Origin: CAWFGW01 sp963815495
GTDB taxonomy: Bacteria > Bacteroidota > Bacteroidia > Cytophagales > JAAEPT01
Assembly: GCA_963815495.1 (NCBI GenBank)
Contig: CAWFGW010000031.1
Coordinates: 158,795 to 222,794, forward strand
DNA: 64,000 nucleotides
Reading direction: 5' to 3'
How positions within the stretch are numbered: the first letter of the stretch is position 1; each line of letters starts with the position of its first letter. The notes beneath the pieces are model-generated. The model was given only the letters and a program-made list of their open reading frames with translations. It was not told the DNA's origin and ran no database searches. The position numbers were made by a program, and so were the translations under genes. Positions 8,520 to 16,549 of the stretch are shown piece by piece.

Positions 8520-9113
8520 CTACTTATGTCGCTCCTGCAATCGTCCAATCACCTCGTCTAAGGTTATTTCTTTAGCTTCTAACAACACTAAGAAGTGAAA
8601 TAATAAGTCAGCGCCTTCGCCTAGGAACAAGTCTTTGTTGTCGTCTTTTGCTTCGATGACAATTTCCACGGCTTCTTCTCCTACTTTTTGGGCAATTTTA
8701 TTGATGCCTTTGTTGAATAATGATGTGGTATATGATTTATCCGAAGGATTTTGTTTTCTGTCTTTGATAATTGCAGCCAAATAATCTAAAAAGGGAGCTT
8801 TACCCGAGTTGATTTCATCAAAACACGTATCAGATCCTGTGTGGCATACTGGACCCACTGGATTTACTTTTATCAATAAAGTATCGTTATCGCAATCTTC
8901 TTTGATGGATACAACATTCAAGAAGTTACCAGACTCCTCGCCTTTTGTCCATAAACGGTTTTTAGTACGACTGAAAAAAGTCACTTTTCCCTCTTGTTGT
9001 GTTTTGGCGAATGCTTCTTCATTCATGAAACCTACCATCAACACTTTTAAAGTCACGTTATCTTGTATAACTACTGGAATTAATCCTCCTTGTTTTTCGA
9101 AATCTAATTTCAT
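8520..9113 (-). CDS. hisIE: HisIE: phosphoribosyl-AMP cyclohydrolase / phosphoribosyl-ATP pyrophosphatase
   Basis: 197 residues, the normal length of the bifunctional enzyme for histidine steps 2 and 3. The N-terminal cyclohydrolase (about residues 1-105) shows G-F-M-N-E-E-A, F-S-R-T-K-N-R-L-W, the metal motif D-C-D-N-D-T and the cysteine motif P-V-C-H-T-G. The C-terminal pyrophosphatase (about 110-197) has the V-G-E-E-A-V-E helix and a G-A-D-L-L-F-H helix of the MazG-like fold. Last his gene of the cluster, 75 bp after hisF; the spacer contains a duplicated 13-mer. Confidence 0.96.
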   Translation of the reverse strand: MKLDFEKQGGLIPVVIQDNVTLKVLMVGFMNEEAFAKTQQEGKVTFFSRTKNRLWTKGEESGNFLNVVSIKEDCDNDTLLIKVNPVGPVCHTGSDTCFDEINSGKAPFLDYLAAIIKDRKQNPSDKSYTTSLFNKGINKIAQKVGEEAVEIVIEAKDDNKDLFLGEGADLLFHFLVLLEAKEITLDEVIGRLQERHK

Positions 9114-9122
9114 TTTTTAGTC

Positions 9123-9149
9123 GTTAGTCCTGAGTAGTTAGTCCTGAGT
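9123..9149. repeat. Direct repeat of gttagtcctgagt in hisF-hisIE spacer
   Basis: Two identical 13-mers, at 9123-9135 and 9137-9149, separated by one base. Related 'tagtcgtgagt' text fills the hisB-hisH spacer (11630-11670). These spacer sequences look like amplified low-complexity phrases rather than operators; see the finding on spacer repeats. Confidence 0.6.
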
Positions 9150-9188
9150 GTGCTTTCTAATTACTAGCAACTCAAGATTCATTACTCT

Positions 9189-9944
9189 TTAAATTCTTAC
9201 CATTACCCCTTTTTCTTTCAAATATGCTTTTAACTCGGGGATGCCTATTTCTTTAAAGTGGAAAATACTTGCTGCTAATGCGGCATCTGCTTTTCCTTCG
9301 GTGAATGTCCCTACAAAGTGCTCCATGTTCCCTGCACCACCGGAGGCAATTACGGGAATGGAAGCGGCTTCAGATATTCGAGCGATTACTTCATTGGCAA
9401 AGCCTGTTTTCACTCCATCGTGATTCATGCTGGTTAACAGTATTTCTCCAGCGCCTCGCTCCTCCACTTCTTTTGCCCATGCAAAGGTATCAATATCTGT
9501 AGGTACTGTGCCACCGTGTGTATGCACCCGATGTTTTCCTTCAAATAGTTTGGTGTCAATAGCGACAGTAATGCACTGACTACCAAACTCGGCTGCTAAT
9601 TGATTTATTAATTCCGGATTTTTAACTGCTGCCGAGTTGATTGAAACTTTATCTGCACCCGCATTTAAACAGGCAGAAACATCTTCGATAGAAGAAATAC
9701 CACCACCAATAGTAAATGGAATGTTAATGTTTTTAGCTATGCGTTTCACCAGTTCTACAACCGTCTTGCGTTTGTCAAGCGTAGCCGAAATGTCTAAAAA
9801 CACCAATTCATCAGCACCTTCGTCTGAATAAACTTTACCCAACTCCACCGGATCACCAGCATCGCGTAGGTTGACGAAGTTCACTCCTTTTACAGTGCGA
9901 CCATCTTTTACATCCAGACAAGGTATAATTCGTTTTGTTAACAT
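9189..9944 (-). CDS. hisF: HisF: imidazole glycerol phosphate synthase cyclase subunit
   Basis: 251 residues, full length. The N-terminus R-I-I-P-C-L-D-V-K-D-G-R-T-V-K-G carries catalytic D11; the second catalytic aspartate is in V-A-I-D-T-K near residue 130. Phosphate-binding loops G-G-G-I and A-S-G-G-A-G are present, as expected for the TIM barrel that accepts ammonia from HisH and closes the imidazole ring. Its ATG overlaps the hisA stop by one base (TAATG), which implies translational coupling. Confidence 0.97.
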   Translation of the reverse strand: MLTKRIIPCLDVKDGRTVKGVNFVNLRDAGDPVELGKVYSDEGADELVFLDISATLDKRKTVVELVKRIAKNINIPFTIGGGISSIEDVSACLNAGADKVSINSAAVKNPELINQLAAEFGSQCITVAIDTKLFEGKHRVHTHGGTVPTDIDTFAWAKEVEERGAGEILLTSMNHDGVKTGFANEVIARISEAASIPVIASGGAGNMEHFVGTFTEGKADAALAASIFHFKEIGIPELKAYLKEKGVMVRI

Positions 9945-10666
9945 TAGGCTACTAATTTTTCAAAATCTTTTAAAGAAATGTTCCCTTCATAAAATGCTTT
10001 TCCGACAATTACTCCAAACACGTTCATTTCATCCAGTTGAAGAATATCTTCTAACACAGTGACTCCACCACTAGCGATTAAGTTCAGTTTTGGAAATTGC
10101 TCTTGAATCTCGTTGTATAAATCAAATGAAGGACCTTGTAATAAACCATCTTTCGCCACATCGGTGCTAATGGAATATTTTAGACCTTTATCGGTATATT
10201 TTTTAATCAACTCAAATACAGACGTCTCTGACACTTCTTGCCACCCGTGAACGGCAATCATTTTGTCTTTGCAATCTGCTCCAAGAATGATCTTTTCTGC
10301 TCCAAATTTTTCAATCCATGAAGTAAATAGCTCCTCATTTTTTATAGCGATGCTTCCACCCGTAATTTGTTTTGCCCCGCATTCGAAGGCAATTTGTAAA
10401 TCTTTATCTGACTGTAGACCACCACCAAAATCCACATGTAAATTGGTGTTTGAAGCGATTGACTCTAATACTTTATGGTTGACTATTTGTTTGGCTTTTG
10501 CCCCATCTAAATCCACCAAATGGAGGCGCTTGATTCCAGCACCTTCAAAGGCTTTCGCTACTTCCAACGGATTAGCATTATATTCTTTTTTTTGGTTATA
10601 GTCGCCTTGTGTTAGTCGTACACATTTTCCATCTATAATGTCTATGGCGGGGATTACCTCTATCAC
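9944..10666 (-). CDS. hisA: HisA: ProFAR isomerase
   Basis: 240 residues, full length. The N-terminal I-P-A-I-D-I-I-D-G-K-C-V-R-L motif carries catalytic D8; the barrel's second half has the G-A-D-C-K-D region and the D-V-A-K-D-G-L-L-Q-G-P loop, and the A-S-G-G-V phosphate loop. It catalyses the Amadori isomerisation of ProFAR to PRFAR, the substrate for HisH-HisF. It overlaps hisF by one base and follows the ABM-like gene by 30 bp. Confidence 0.97.
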   Translation of the reverse strand: MIEVIPAIDIIDGKCVRLTQGDYNQKKEYNANPLEVAKAFEGAGIKRLHLVDLDGAKAKQIVNHKVLESIASNTNLHVDFGGGLQSDKDLQIAFECGAKQITGGSIAIKNEELFTSWIEKFGAEKIILGADCKDKMIAVHGWQEVSETSVFELIKKYTDKGLKYSISTDVAKDGLLQGPSFDLYNEIQEQFPKLNLIASGGVTVLEDILQLDEMNVFGVIVGKAFYEGNISLKDFEKLVA

Positions 10667-10696
10667 TTCGTTCTGATTTTAATTATTAATTACTAA

Positions 10697-10984
10697 TTAC
10701 AAATTGGTATAATGTAATACTTCAGGAAATGGGTCGTAGAAATGATGTAGTAACATTTTCCATTCTTGGTACTCTTCAGACTTTCTAAAACCCACCTCAT
10801 GGTCTTGGAGTGATTCCCAATTCACCACTAGTATATATTGATTTTCTTTTTCGATACATTTTTTCAATTCATGAGAAATATATCCTTTCATTGATGCGAT
10901 TATTAATTGAGCTTTTGAAAATGTTAATTCAAATTCAGTACTCATGCCTTCTTTTATATTAAGTATGGCGACCTCTAATATCAC
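10697..10984 (-). CDS. ABM-fold (antibiotic biosynthesis monooxygenase-like) small protein
   Basis: 95 residues, the size of a ferredoxin-like ABM domain. Family features are the first strand I-L-E-V-A-I-L-N-I-K-E-G, the F-E-L-T-F-S-K-A helix, the M-K-G-Y-I-S-H-E-L strand, the Y-I-L-V-V-N-W-E-S-L strand-turn and the F-R-K-S-E-E-Y-Q-E-W helix. Such dimers act as small oxygenases or as ligand/aldehyde-handling proteins; the substrate cannot be deduced. It sits in line between hisH and hisA with spacers of about 30-40 bp, so it is probably co-transcribed with them. Confidence 0.75.
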   Translation of the reverse strand: MILEVAILNIKEGMSTEFELTFSKAQLIIASMKGYISHELKKCIEKENQYILVVNWESLQDHEVGFRKSEEYQEWKMLLHHFYDPFPEVLHYTNL

Positions 10985-11018
10985 TTCAATTTATAATTAG
11001 TTATTCGTCATTCATAAT

Positions 11019-11034
11019 TCCGCCTAAAGGCGGA
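11019..11034 (-). repeat. Palindrome tccgcc-taaa-ggcgga spanning the hisH stop codon
   Basis: A perfect 6-bp stem with a 4-base loop. On the minus strand the last hisH codons (Ile-Arg-Leu) and the TAG stop fall inside it, the TAG being in the loop and first stem base. 'CCGCCTTTAGGCGG' type palindromes are common in Bacteroidetes spacers. It could be a dispersed repeat that has captured the stop codon or an mRNA stabiliser; there is no U-tract, so a terminator is unlikely. Confidence 0.6.
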
Positions 11035-11626
11035 TGAAGTTTTCTAATATTTTTGCTCCAACAGCGCCACTCTTCTCAGGGTGAAATTGTACGGAATAGA
11101 AATTATCCTTTTGTAATGCAGCGCTGTACTCATTCACGTAAGTAGAGCTCGCTACAGTGTATTTACTCACAGGCACATAAAAGCTATGTACATAATACAC
11201 AAAAGAATGTTCTGGATCTAATCCTTCAAACAAAGGTCCTTGCATATTTTGTAGTTTGTTCCAACCCATGTGCGGTACTTTAAAGTGTTCACCCGCTACA
11301 TTGTGATTTGCAAACTTCACCACATTCATGGGGAACACGCCTACACATGTTGCATCACCCTCCTCTGAATGTGCACAAAGCAATTGCTGCCCGATGCATA
11401 TTCCTAATACTGGTTGTGTTAGCTCCCGGATAATCTTATCTAAACCTCGCTCATGCAAATAGTTCATGGAGGTACTTGCCTCACCCACACCCGGGAAAAT
11501 CACTTTTTCAGCTGATTTTAATTCTTGCTCGTCATCCGTCACAATTGGTTCTATCCCTAATCTATTTAAGGCATAAATCACCGATTGTACGTTTCCTGCG
11601 TTATATTTTACTATTGCTAGTTTCAT
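11024..11626 (-). CDS. hisH: HisH: imidazole glycerol phosphate synthase glutaminase subunit
   Basis: 200 residues, full length. A class I glutamine amidotransferase with the nucleophile elbow G-I-C-I-G-Q (cysteine near residue 77), the oxyanion-region P-H-M-G-W-N, the Y-Y-V-H-S-F-Y strand and the catalytic His-Glu pair in Q-F-H-P-E-K-S-G. It supplies ammonia to HisF. The stop codon lies in a palindrome (11019-11034). It follows hisB by 66 bp of low-complexity spacer. Confidence 0.97.
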   Translation of the reverse strand: MKLAIVKYNAGNVQSVIYALNRLGIEPIVTDDEQELKSAEKVIFPGVGEASTSMNYLHERGLDKIIRELTQPVLGICIGQQLLCAHSEEGDATCVGVFPMNVVKFANHNVAGEHFKVPHMGWNKLQNMQGPLFEGLDPEHSFVYYVHSFYVPVSKYTVASSTYVNEYSAALQKDNFYSVQFHPEKSGAVGAKILENFIRL

Positions 11627-11692
11627 TATTAGTTGTTAGTCGTGAGTATTGAGTCGTGAGAGAACTAGCTACTAGTTACTCATGATTCACTA

Positions 11693-12793
11693 CTATAAAA
11701 CCCCTTTCGTACTCGGTACTTGCAGGTTATCTAAATCCTTTCGTTTAGCCATTTTGATGGCTTTTGCCAATCCTTTGAAGATGGCTTCTATTTTATGGTG
11801 CTCGTTAGCTCCTTCAGCTTTAATATTGAGGTTACACTTTGCTGTGTCGCTAAATGATTTGAAGAAGTGAAAGAACATTTCAGTGGGCATGTCACCAATT
11901 TTTTCACGCTTAAACTCTGCATCCCACTCTATCCACGGACGACCTCCAAAGTCGATAGCTACTTGTGCGAGGCAATCGTCCATCGGTAACAAAAAACCAT
12001 AACGCTCAATTCCTTTTTTGCTTCCAAAAGCTTGCAAAGTTGCTTCACCTAAGGCTAAAGCAGTGTCTTCAATGGTGTGGTGTTCATCGATGTGAAGATC
12101 ACCAGCTACATTTATTTTTAAGTCCGAATTAGAATGTTTTCCAATTTGGTCAAGCATGTGGTCAAAGAACGGTAAACCTGTAGAAATAGCTGTTTTACCT
12201 GTTCCATCAAGGTTAATCACCACTTCAATGTCTGTTTCTTTAGTCGTTCTTCGGACTTTTCCTATTCGGTCATTTTTTGATAGAAAGCGATAAATCTCCC
12301 CCCAACTAGTAGTGGTAAAAGTTGCTTCTTCAAAAGCTTCATTGGCAATGAATATAGATTTCGAACCTAAATTCTTCGCCAATTGCACGTCCGTTTTACG
12401 ATCGCCTATGACAAATGAATTTTCAAGATCGTATTTATCTTTATCGAAATAAGCGGTCAACAAACCTGTACGAGGTTTCCGTGTAGGCGCATTTTCACTT
12501 TCAAAAGTTTTATCAATTTGAATATCAGCCCATGTAATGCCTTCACCTTCCAATGTTTTTAACATCTTATTTTGTGCTGGCCAAAACGTATCTTCCGGAT
12601 AGGAATCGGTGCCTAAACCATCTTGATTGGTTACCATTACTAACTCAAAATCGAGTTCTTCTTTTATTTTTTTTAAGGCAGAAATTGCTCCCGGTAGAAA
12701 TTCTAATTTCTCTAATGAATCTACCTGAAAATCGGTAGGTGGTTCAATGATGATTGTACCATCACGATCGATGAAAAGGACTTTTTTCTTCAT
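11693..12793 (-). CDS. hisB: HisB: bifunctional histidinol-phosphatase / IGP dehydratase
   Basis: 366 residues, the normal length of the fused enzyme. The N-terminal HAD phosphatase has F-I-D-R-D-G-T (D9, D11), the V-T-N-Q-D-G-L motif and G-D-R-K-T-D. The C-terminal dehydratase, from about residue 178, has F-F-D-H-M-L-D-Q, the metal motif D-E-H-H-T-I-E-D and, near the end, E-H-H-K-I-E-A. First gene of this his cluster. hisG, hisD and hisC, which often precede hisB in Bacteroidetes, are absent: the upstream gene is the WG-repeat protein. Confidence 0.97.
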   Translation of the reverse strand: MKKKVLFIDRDGTIIIEPPTDFQVDSLEKLEFLPGAISALKKIKEELDFELVMVTNQDGLGTDSYPEDTFWPAQNKMLKTLEGEGITWADIQIDKTFESENAPTRKPRTGLLTAYFDKDKYDLENSFVIGDRKTDVQLAKNLGSKSIFIANEAFEEATFTTTSWGEIYRFLSKNDRIGKVRRTTKETDIEVVINLDGTGKTAISTGLPFFDHMLDQIGKHSNSDLKINVAGDLHIDEHHTIEDTALALGEATLQAFGSKKGIERYGFLLPMDDCLAQVAIDFGGRPWIEWDAEFKREKIGDMPTEMFFHFFKSFSDTAKCNLNIKAEGANEHHKIEAIFKGLAKAIKMAKRKDLDNLQVPSTKGVL

Positions 12794-12891
12794 GCTTTTT
12801 TAAAGAGTCAAGAGTCAAGATACAAGCGTCAAGAAAACGAAACTTTTAAGTCTTTGTTCTTGATTCTAACATCTTGGCTCTAATAAGGCTG

Positions 12892-12899
12892 CAAAGTTA
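12892..12899 (-). promoter_or_regulatory. Probable -7 element (TAACTTTG) upstream of hisB
   Basis: On the minus strand the spacer reads GTAACTTTGCAG, a perfect TAnnTTTG box in the context typical of Bacteroidetes sigma-70 promoters. It is about 100 bp before the hisB ATG. No clear TTG -33 element lies at the usual distance (nearest TTG is 9 bp away). Between it and hisB is a low-complexity 'gtcaaga' spacer (12795-12830). Confidence 0.55.
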
Positions 12900-12939
12900 C
12901 TAAAAAAGCAATACCCATTTCGATTTTAAGCGACAAGGT

Positions 12940-14748
12940 TCATTCACACGGTGACAAAACTTTTCCCCGCTTATCAATCATTACGCATTTTTTTTCTTTG
13001 GTCACACGAGCTACGTCATCATCAAAAGGGTTAGCAGCATCAAACTGAAACGGTATCATCACCTCATTCCGTGCATCGACATAGCCCCATAAACCATCTT
13101 GCTTTACTACAAAAAACCGTTCTGAGAAAGCTGTTATTTCCTCATAATCAATCGGTAACACTTCTTCTCCGTTACCATTCACTACTCCTGTATTTTTCTT
13201 TTTCTGAATACTGAAGTAGTTTTCCCCAATTGATTTAATCCTATCAAATTTAGGATCAACAATTTCCATCCCTTTTTCATTAACTAATCCATAGCCTTTT
13301 TTTGTCTTCACCACCAACGGAAATTCTTCTCGATTGATTACTTCAAGGTAGCTTTCTTCACTTAAACGATGTCCTCTGCTATCACTAATTAAAAAGCCCT
13401 CTTCCGTTTCCAGGGCAAATCGATAATTGGGTAAGCGAGTTACTGATTTATATGTTAAAGGAATACGGACAGTGTTGATAGTATCAATTACTCCATAACC
13501 AGCTTCGCTTGATACTACAGCACTTTGCTGATTAAATGCTAGTGCTGAATGATAGGGGGCAGCGTTTAACAAGCTGAAATTATTACTATTAATGAAGAAA
13601 TACCCAGCATCCGACTCCGCTCGAATGATAACATCTTCATCTTCATGATGTATGGTTATAAATTGAGGAGCAAATTTCAGGTTGACATCCTCATCCATCA
13701 CCCCCCACAGCCCCTTTTCTTTAAATAAAAAATAATTAGTCGAAGGTCGCTGAATCTCTTGATAGCCTTTGGTAAGTTTTTTATTATTCGGATTAATAAT
13801 GAACATCGAGTCTTTTTCCGAGACAATTGCTTTACCATCCACAAAATTTGTTGCGCTTTTGTATTGTGGAACAATGGCTTCCCTTCCAAAGTAATTGATA
13901 AAGCCGTATTGTTCATTTTCTTTCACTCGAAAAGCACCTCCATTGTAATCTGCTATTTGACCATACGTTTTTTTGCTCAATTGTTGTCCTTTTTCATCAG
14001 CTAAAAAATGCTGGTCACCTTGTGTGAATACTAAGCGATACTGATGTACCCGTTGTATGCTATCGTACTCAATTTTAGAAAGATACACACCTTCATCACT
14101 AACTAATCCCCATTTATGATTTTTTTCTATAGCTAAAGCATTGGATATTACTTTTGTTGCTGTGGTAAATTGCGGTTCAATGATCGGCTTTACTATGTTA
14201 TAATTAATAATTCCTGTAAGGTTTTGCTGATTTTTCACTAAAGAAAATTCTGGGTTTAAAAGTCGGTAAGAAACATAAGCAGGCTTATGCATGAATGTTT
14301 TTTGTCTTTTAGAGAAAACACCCCAAAGCCCATTTTTCTTTACCCACGCAAAATCGCTGAAACGAGACACATCCTCTACCTCTTCATATTCAGGTTCTAA
14401 GATTAGTTTCCCAGCGTAGTCAATCAACCCATATTTTTCTTCTTTTTTCACCCAGGCGTAACCATTGGTATATGGTAATATTTCATCGTATTCAGGTCGT
14501 AAAACTACCTTTCCATCACAATCAAGCAAACCATATTTTTTACCTTTAAGTACTCGGGCGATGTTTCCTTTAAAAGGAAATACACGATCATAAAAAGGAA
14601 TCACTTTCCACTCTCCGAACAAATTGACATAACCATACATGCGGTTATCTCCTTGCATAGGAATGAGATCTTCTTTGCAATCAAAATTTTGTGAAAAAGA
14701 AAATTGAATTATAAAAAGGAACAGAAACGCATTAAGATTTCTAATCAT
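12940..14748 (-). CDS. Exported WG-repeat protein
   Basis: 602 residues with an N-terminal signal peptide (about residues 1-19, ending F-S-Q-N). The rest is a run of WG repeats of 25-45 residues, each with a core such as Y-G-L-L-D-C-D-G-K-V-V-L or W-G-V-M-D followed by a P-x-Y/F-D-x-I turn; at least ten can be counted. WG repeats are assumed to form beta-rich binding surfaces; substrate unknown. It is the first gene after a spacer of about 140 bp that also holds the hisB promoter, and its transcript would run toward that spacer. Confidence 0.85.
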   Translation of the reverse strand: MIRNLNAFLFLFIIQFSFSQNFDCKEDLIPMQGDNRMYGYVNLFGEWKVIPFYDRVFPFKGNIARVLKGKKYGLLDCDGKVVLRPEYDEILPYTNGYAWVKKEEKYGLIDYAGKLILEPEYEEVEDVSRFSDFAWVKKNGLWGVFSKRQKTFMHKPAYVSYRLLNPEFSLVKNQQNLTGIINYNIVKPIIEPQFTTATKVISNALAIEKNHKWGLVSDEGVYLSKIEYDSIQRVHQYRLVFTQGDQHFLADEKGQQLSKKTYGQIADYNGGAFRVKENEQYGFINYFGREAIVPQYKSATNFVDGKAIVSEKDSMFIINPNNKKLTKGYQEIQRPSTNYFLFKEKGLWGVMDEDVNLKFAPQFITIHHEDEDVIIRAESDAGYFFINSNNFSLLNAAPYHSALAFNQQSAVVSSEAGYGVIDTINTVRIPLTYKSVTRLPNYRFALETEEGFLISDSRGHRLSEESYLEVINREEFPLVVKTKKGYGLVNEKGMEIVDPKFDRIKSIGENYFSIQKKKNTGVVNGNGEEVLPIDYEEITAFSERFFVVKQDGLWGYVDARNEVMIPFQFDAANPFDDDVARVTKEKKCVMIDKRGKVLSPCE

Positions 14749-14781
14749 GACTGGTGTTTGAATTAATCAATATTGTACTTG

Positions 14782-14811
14782 ACAGACACTCTCCGCTTTG
14801 CTCAGAGTGCC
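14782..14811 (+). repeat. Dispersed repeat, 'acagacactctccgct...agagtgcc' copy
   Basis: A diverged relative of the element at 8466-8508 and 59162-59191: the same acaga/ctc/cgct start and a gctcagagtg end, on the same strand. It lies in the 72-bp spacer between bshB1 and the WG-repeat gene. Confidence 0.4.
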
Positions 14812-14820
14812 GTAAGGGAA

Positions 14821-15537
14821 CTAAGATAAGTTCATGAGATCAGAAATGCCAATTTGTTTTGACTTTACGAAACCTTCACCATAAGTTGCTCCTATTTGAT
14901 GACCAATCTCACGATTTCTAGCTTCAATAAATTCAAAAAAGTCGTTTGAGCTAATGTATGTTTCTGGTTCGTCACTTTCCGGGTTGTAAAACTGAGTTTT
15001 AAAAGCTTTGATAGCAGCAACTTTTGTTTCCCAATAAGGTGTAATATCAACTACGAAGTCGGGATTAATGTATCGATCTTGTATATAGTGGAATAAATGT
15101 TTTGGGCGCCATTCTTCTTGACTATTCCCATCATCATCGGTTTCAATTTTTCGTAGCCCAGATAAAAAACACGCCTCTTCGATTAACTTACCAGCCCTAC
15201 CATGGTCGGGATGCCGATCTTCTAATGCATTACCCAACACTACTTCAGGTCGATATTTTCTTATAAATTTTATTAAAGCAAGTTGTGATGTTTTATTATT
15301 TTCAAAAAAGCCATCAGACAAACATACGTTTTCGCGAATGGAGAGACCTAAAATTTTTGCCGAATCAGCAGCTTCTTTTTCTCTGGTTTGTGCTGTGCCT
15401 CGTGAACCTAATTCTCCACGGGTTAAGTCTACTATTCCAACTTTATAGCCCAATGAAACTTGTTTTAAAATCGTGCCAGCACAGGCTAACTCTGCATCAT
15501 CGGGATGGGCTGCAAATACAAGTATATCTAACTTCAT
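14821..15537 (-). CDS. bshB1: BshB1: bacillithiol biosynthesis deacetylase
   Basis: 238 residues of the LmbE/PIG-L deacetylase fold. The zinc motif A-A-H-P-D-D-A-E is at residues about 9-16, followed by D-L-T-R-G-E-L-G-S-R-G-T and the second metal-site motif R-H-P-D-H-G-R-A-G. The pattern matches the Bacteroidetes BshB1 type, which removes acetate from GlcNAc-malate in the synthesis of bacillithiol. Its ATG overlaps the stop of the M23 gene by one base, so it is translationally coupled to it, in one unit with trxB, which fits a thiol-redox role. Confidence 0.93.
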   Translation of the reverse strand: MKLDILVFAAHPDDAELACAGTILKQVSLGYKVGIVDLTRGELGSRGTAQTREKEAADSAKILGLSIRENVCLSDGFFENNKTSQLALIKFIRKYRPEVVLGNALEDRHPDHGRAGKLIEEACFLSGLRKIETDDDGNSQEEWRPKHLFHYIQDRYINPDFVVDITPYWETKVAAIKAFKTQFYNPESDEPETYISSNDFFEFIEARNREIGHQIGATYGEGFVKSKQIGISDLMNLS

Positions 15538-16547
15538 TATCTAACCCTTAATGTTTTTCCTAATCTTAAAACGGTTCGAGTAGAGATTCCGTTCAATTGA
15601 CAAATTCTTCGAATCGAGGTATGGTATCTTACTGCCAAACCTGAAAGTGTATCACCACTTCGAATTCTGTGGTATCGTGCAGCATTTAAATCTTTAATAT
15701 ATTTGAAGTCCTTAGGTGTAACCGTATACACTGGTCCTCTTAATTGATGTTTGGAGAAATCATAAAGATTGTTTGGATTAATTGCTTCGCCATGATACCG
15801 CACTTCAAAATGGAGGTGAGGTCCACTGCTTCGCCCAGTGCTACCACCCCAACCAATTAATTCTCCCGCCTTCACATGTTGGCCAACTTTCACCAAACTT
15901 TCAGTAAGATGTCCATACAAGGTTTCTAAGCCATTATGATGTCTTAGCATTATATAGTTACCATACCCTCCTGGGTTAAATTTGCTAATGCGAACAACAC
16001 CATCAAAACAAGCAAATACCGAGTCACCAATAGCTAAATCTAAGTCGGTACCGTAATGCCATTTATAATGACGTAAGCCAAAATCAGAATTCACATGACT
16101 TCTTACAAGAGGCATAGACCAAGGGAGTAAAGTATCCCCTAAATCATCTGCATAAAGGCTCACCTCAATGGTGTCGGTAAACTTCTCCCCTTTAAAACTA
16201 TAAGGGTTCACGGTCATGGAATCAAATATGGCAAAATTAGAGTCTATTGCAATCCAGTAGATATTATCTCGAATTAGTGCTTTAACCAAAGCGCTCATCT
16301 TTGTTGTATCCATGTTGTTAAAAAACACAGAATCTAACAAAACAATCGAAGAATCATTAACTACTTCATTATGCGAGGTATCAGGGTCATCATTTAGTTC
16401 TTGATCAAGAACAAAAGATTCTTCTAATAGCGAAGAAGTATCAACAGAAATGTAATCATCGTCAGTAACAGACTCTTCATTTGATTGAGCAATAGAACTG
16501 TAAACTCCTAAAAATAGAAACAGCGTTAATGTTATAAACCGCATCAA
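15537..16547 (-). CDS. Exported M23 metallopeptidase with C-terminal LysM
   Basis: 336 residues: a signal peptide (about 1-20), an acidic low-complexity linker (20-60), an M23/LytM domain with H-Y-G-T-D-L-D, the G-Y-G-N-Y strand, Y-G-H-L and the G-P-H-L-H-F-E zinc motif, then a LysM domain (about 292-336) beginning H-R-I-R-S-G-D-T-L. The metal ligands are all present, so it is expected to be an active peptidoglycan endopeptidase held on the wall by LysM. It starts 2 bp after trxB and overlaps bshB1 by one base. Confidence 0.9.
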   Translation of the reverse strand: MMRFITLTLFLFLGVYSSIAQSNEESVTDDDYISVDTSSLLEESFVLDQELNDDPDTSHNEVVNDSSIVLLDSVFFNNMDTTKMSALVKALIRDNIYWIAIDSNFAIFDSMTVNPYSFKGEKFTDTIEVSLYADDLGDTLLPWSMPLVRSHVNSDFGLRHYKWHYGTDLDLAIGDSVFACFDGVVRISKFNPGGYGNYIMLRHHNGLETLYGHLTESLVKVGQHVKAGELIGWGGSTGRSSGPHLHFEVRYHGEAINPNNLYDFSKHQLRGPVYTVTPKDFKYIKDLNAARYHRIRSGDTLSGLAVRYHTSIRRICQLNGISTRTVLRLGKTLRVR

Positions 16548-16549
16548 TT

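Noticed and set aside
9241..10601. Several plus-strand ORFs of 60-110 codons across hisF, hisA, hisH
   Set aside because: They are antisense shadows of well-supported his genes and have no independent features.
11019..11034. Terminator after hisH
   Set aside because: The stem includes the coding end and stop, and there is no U-tract; the ABM gene and hisA follow in the same direction with no promoter seen.
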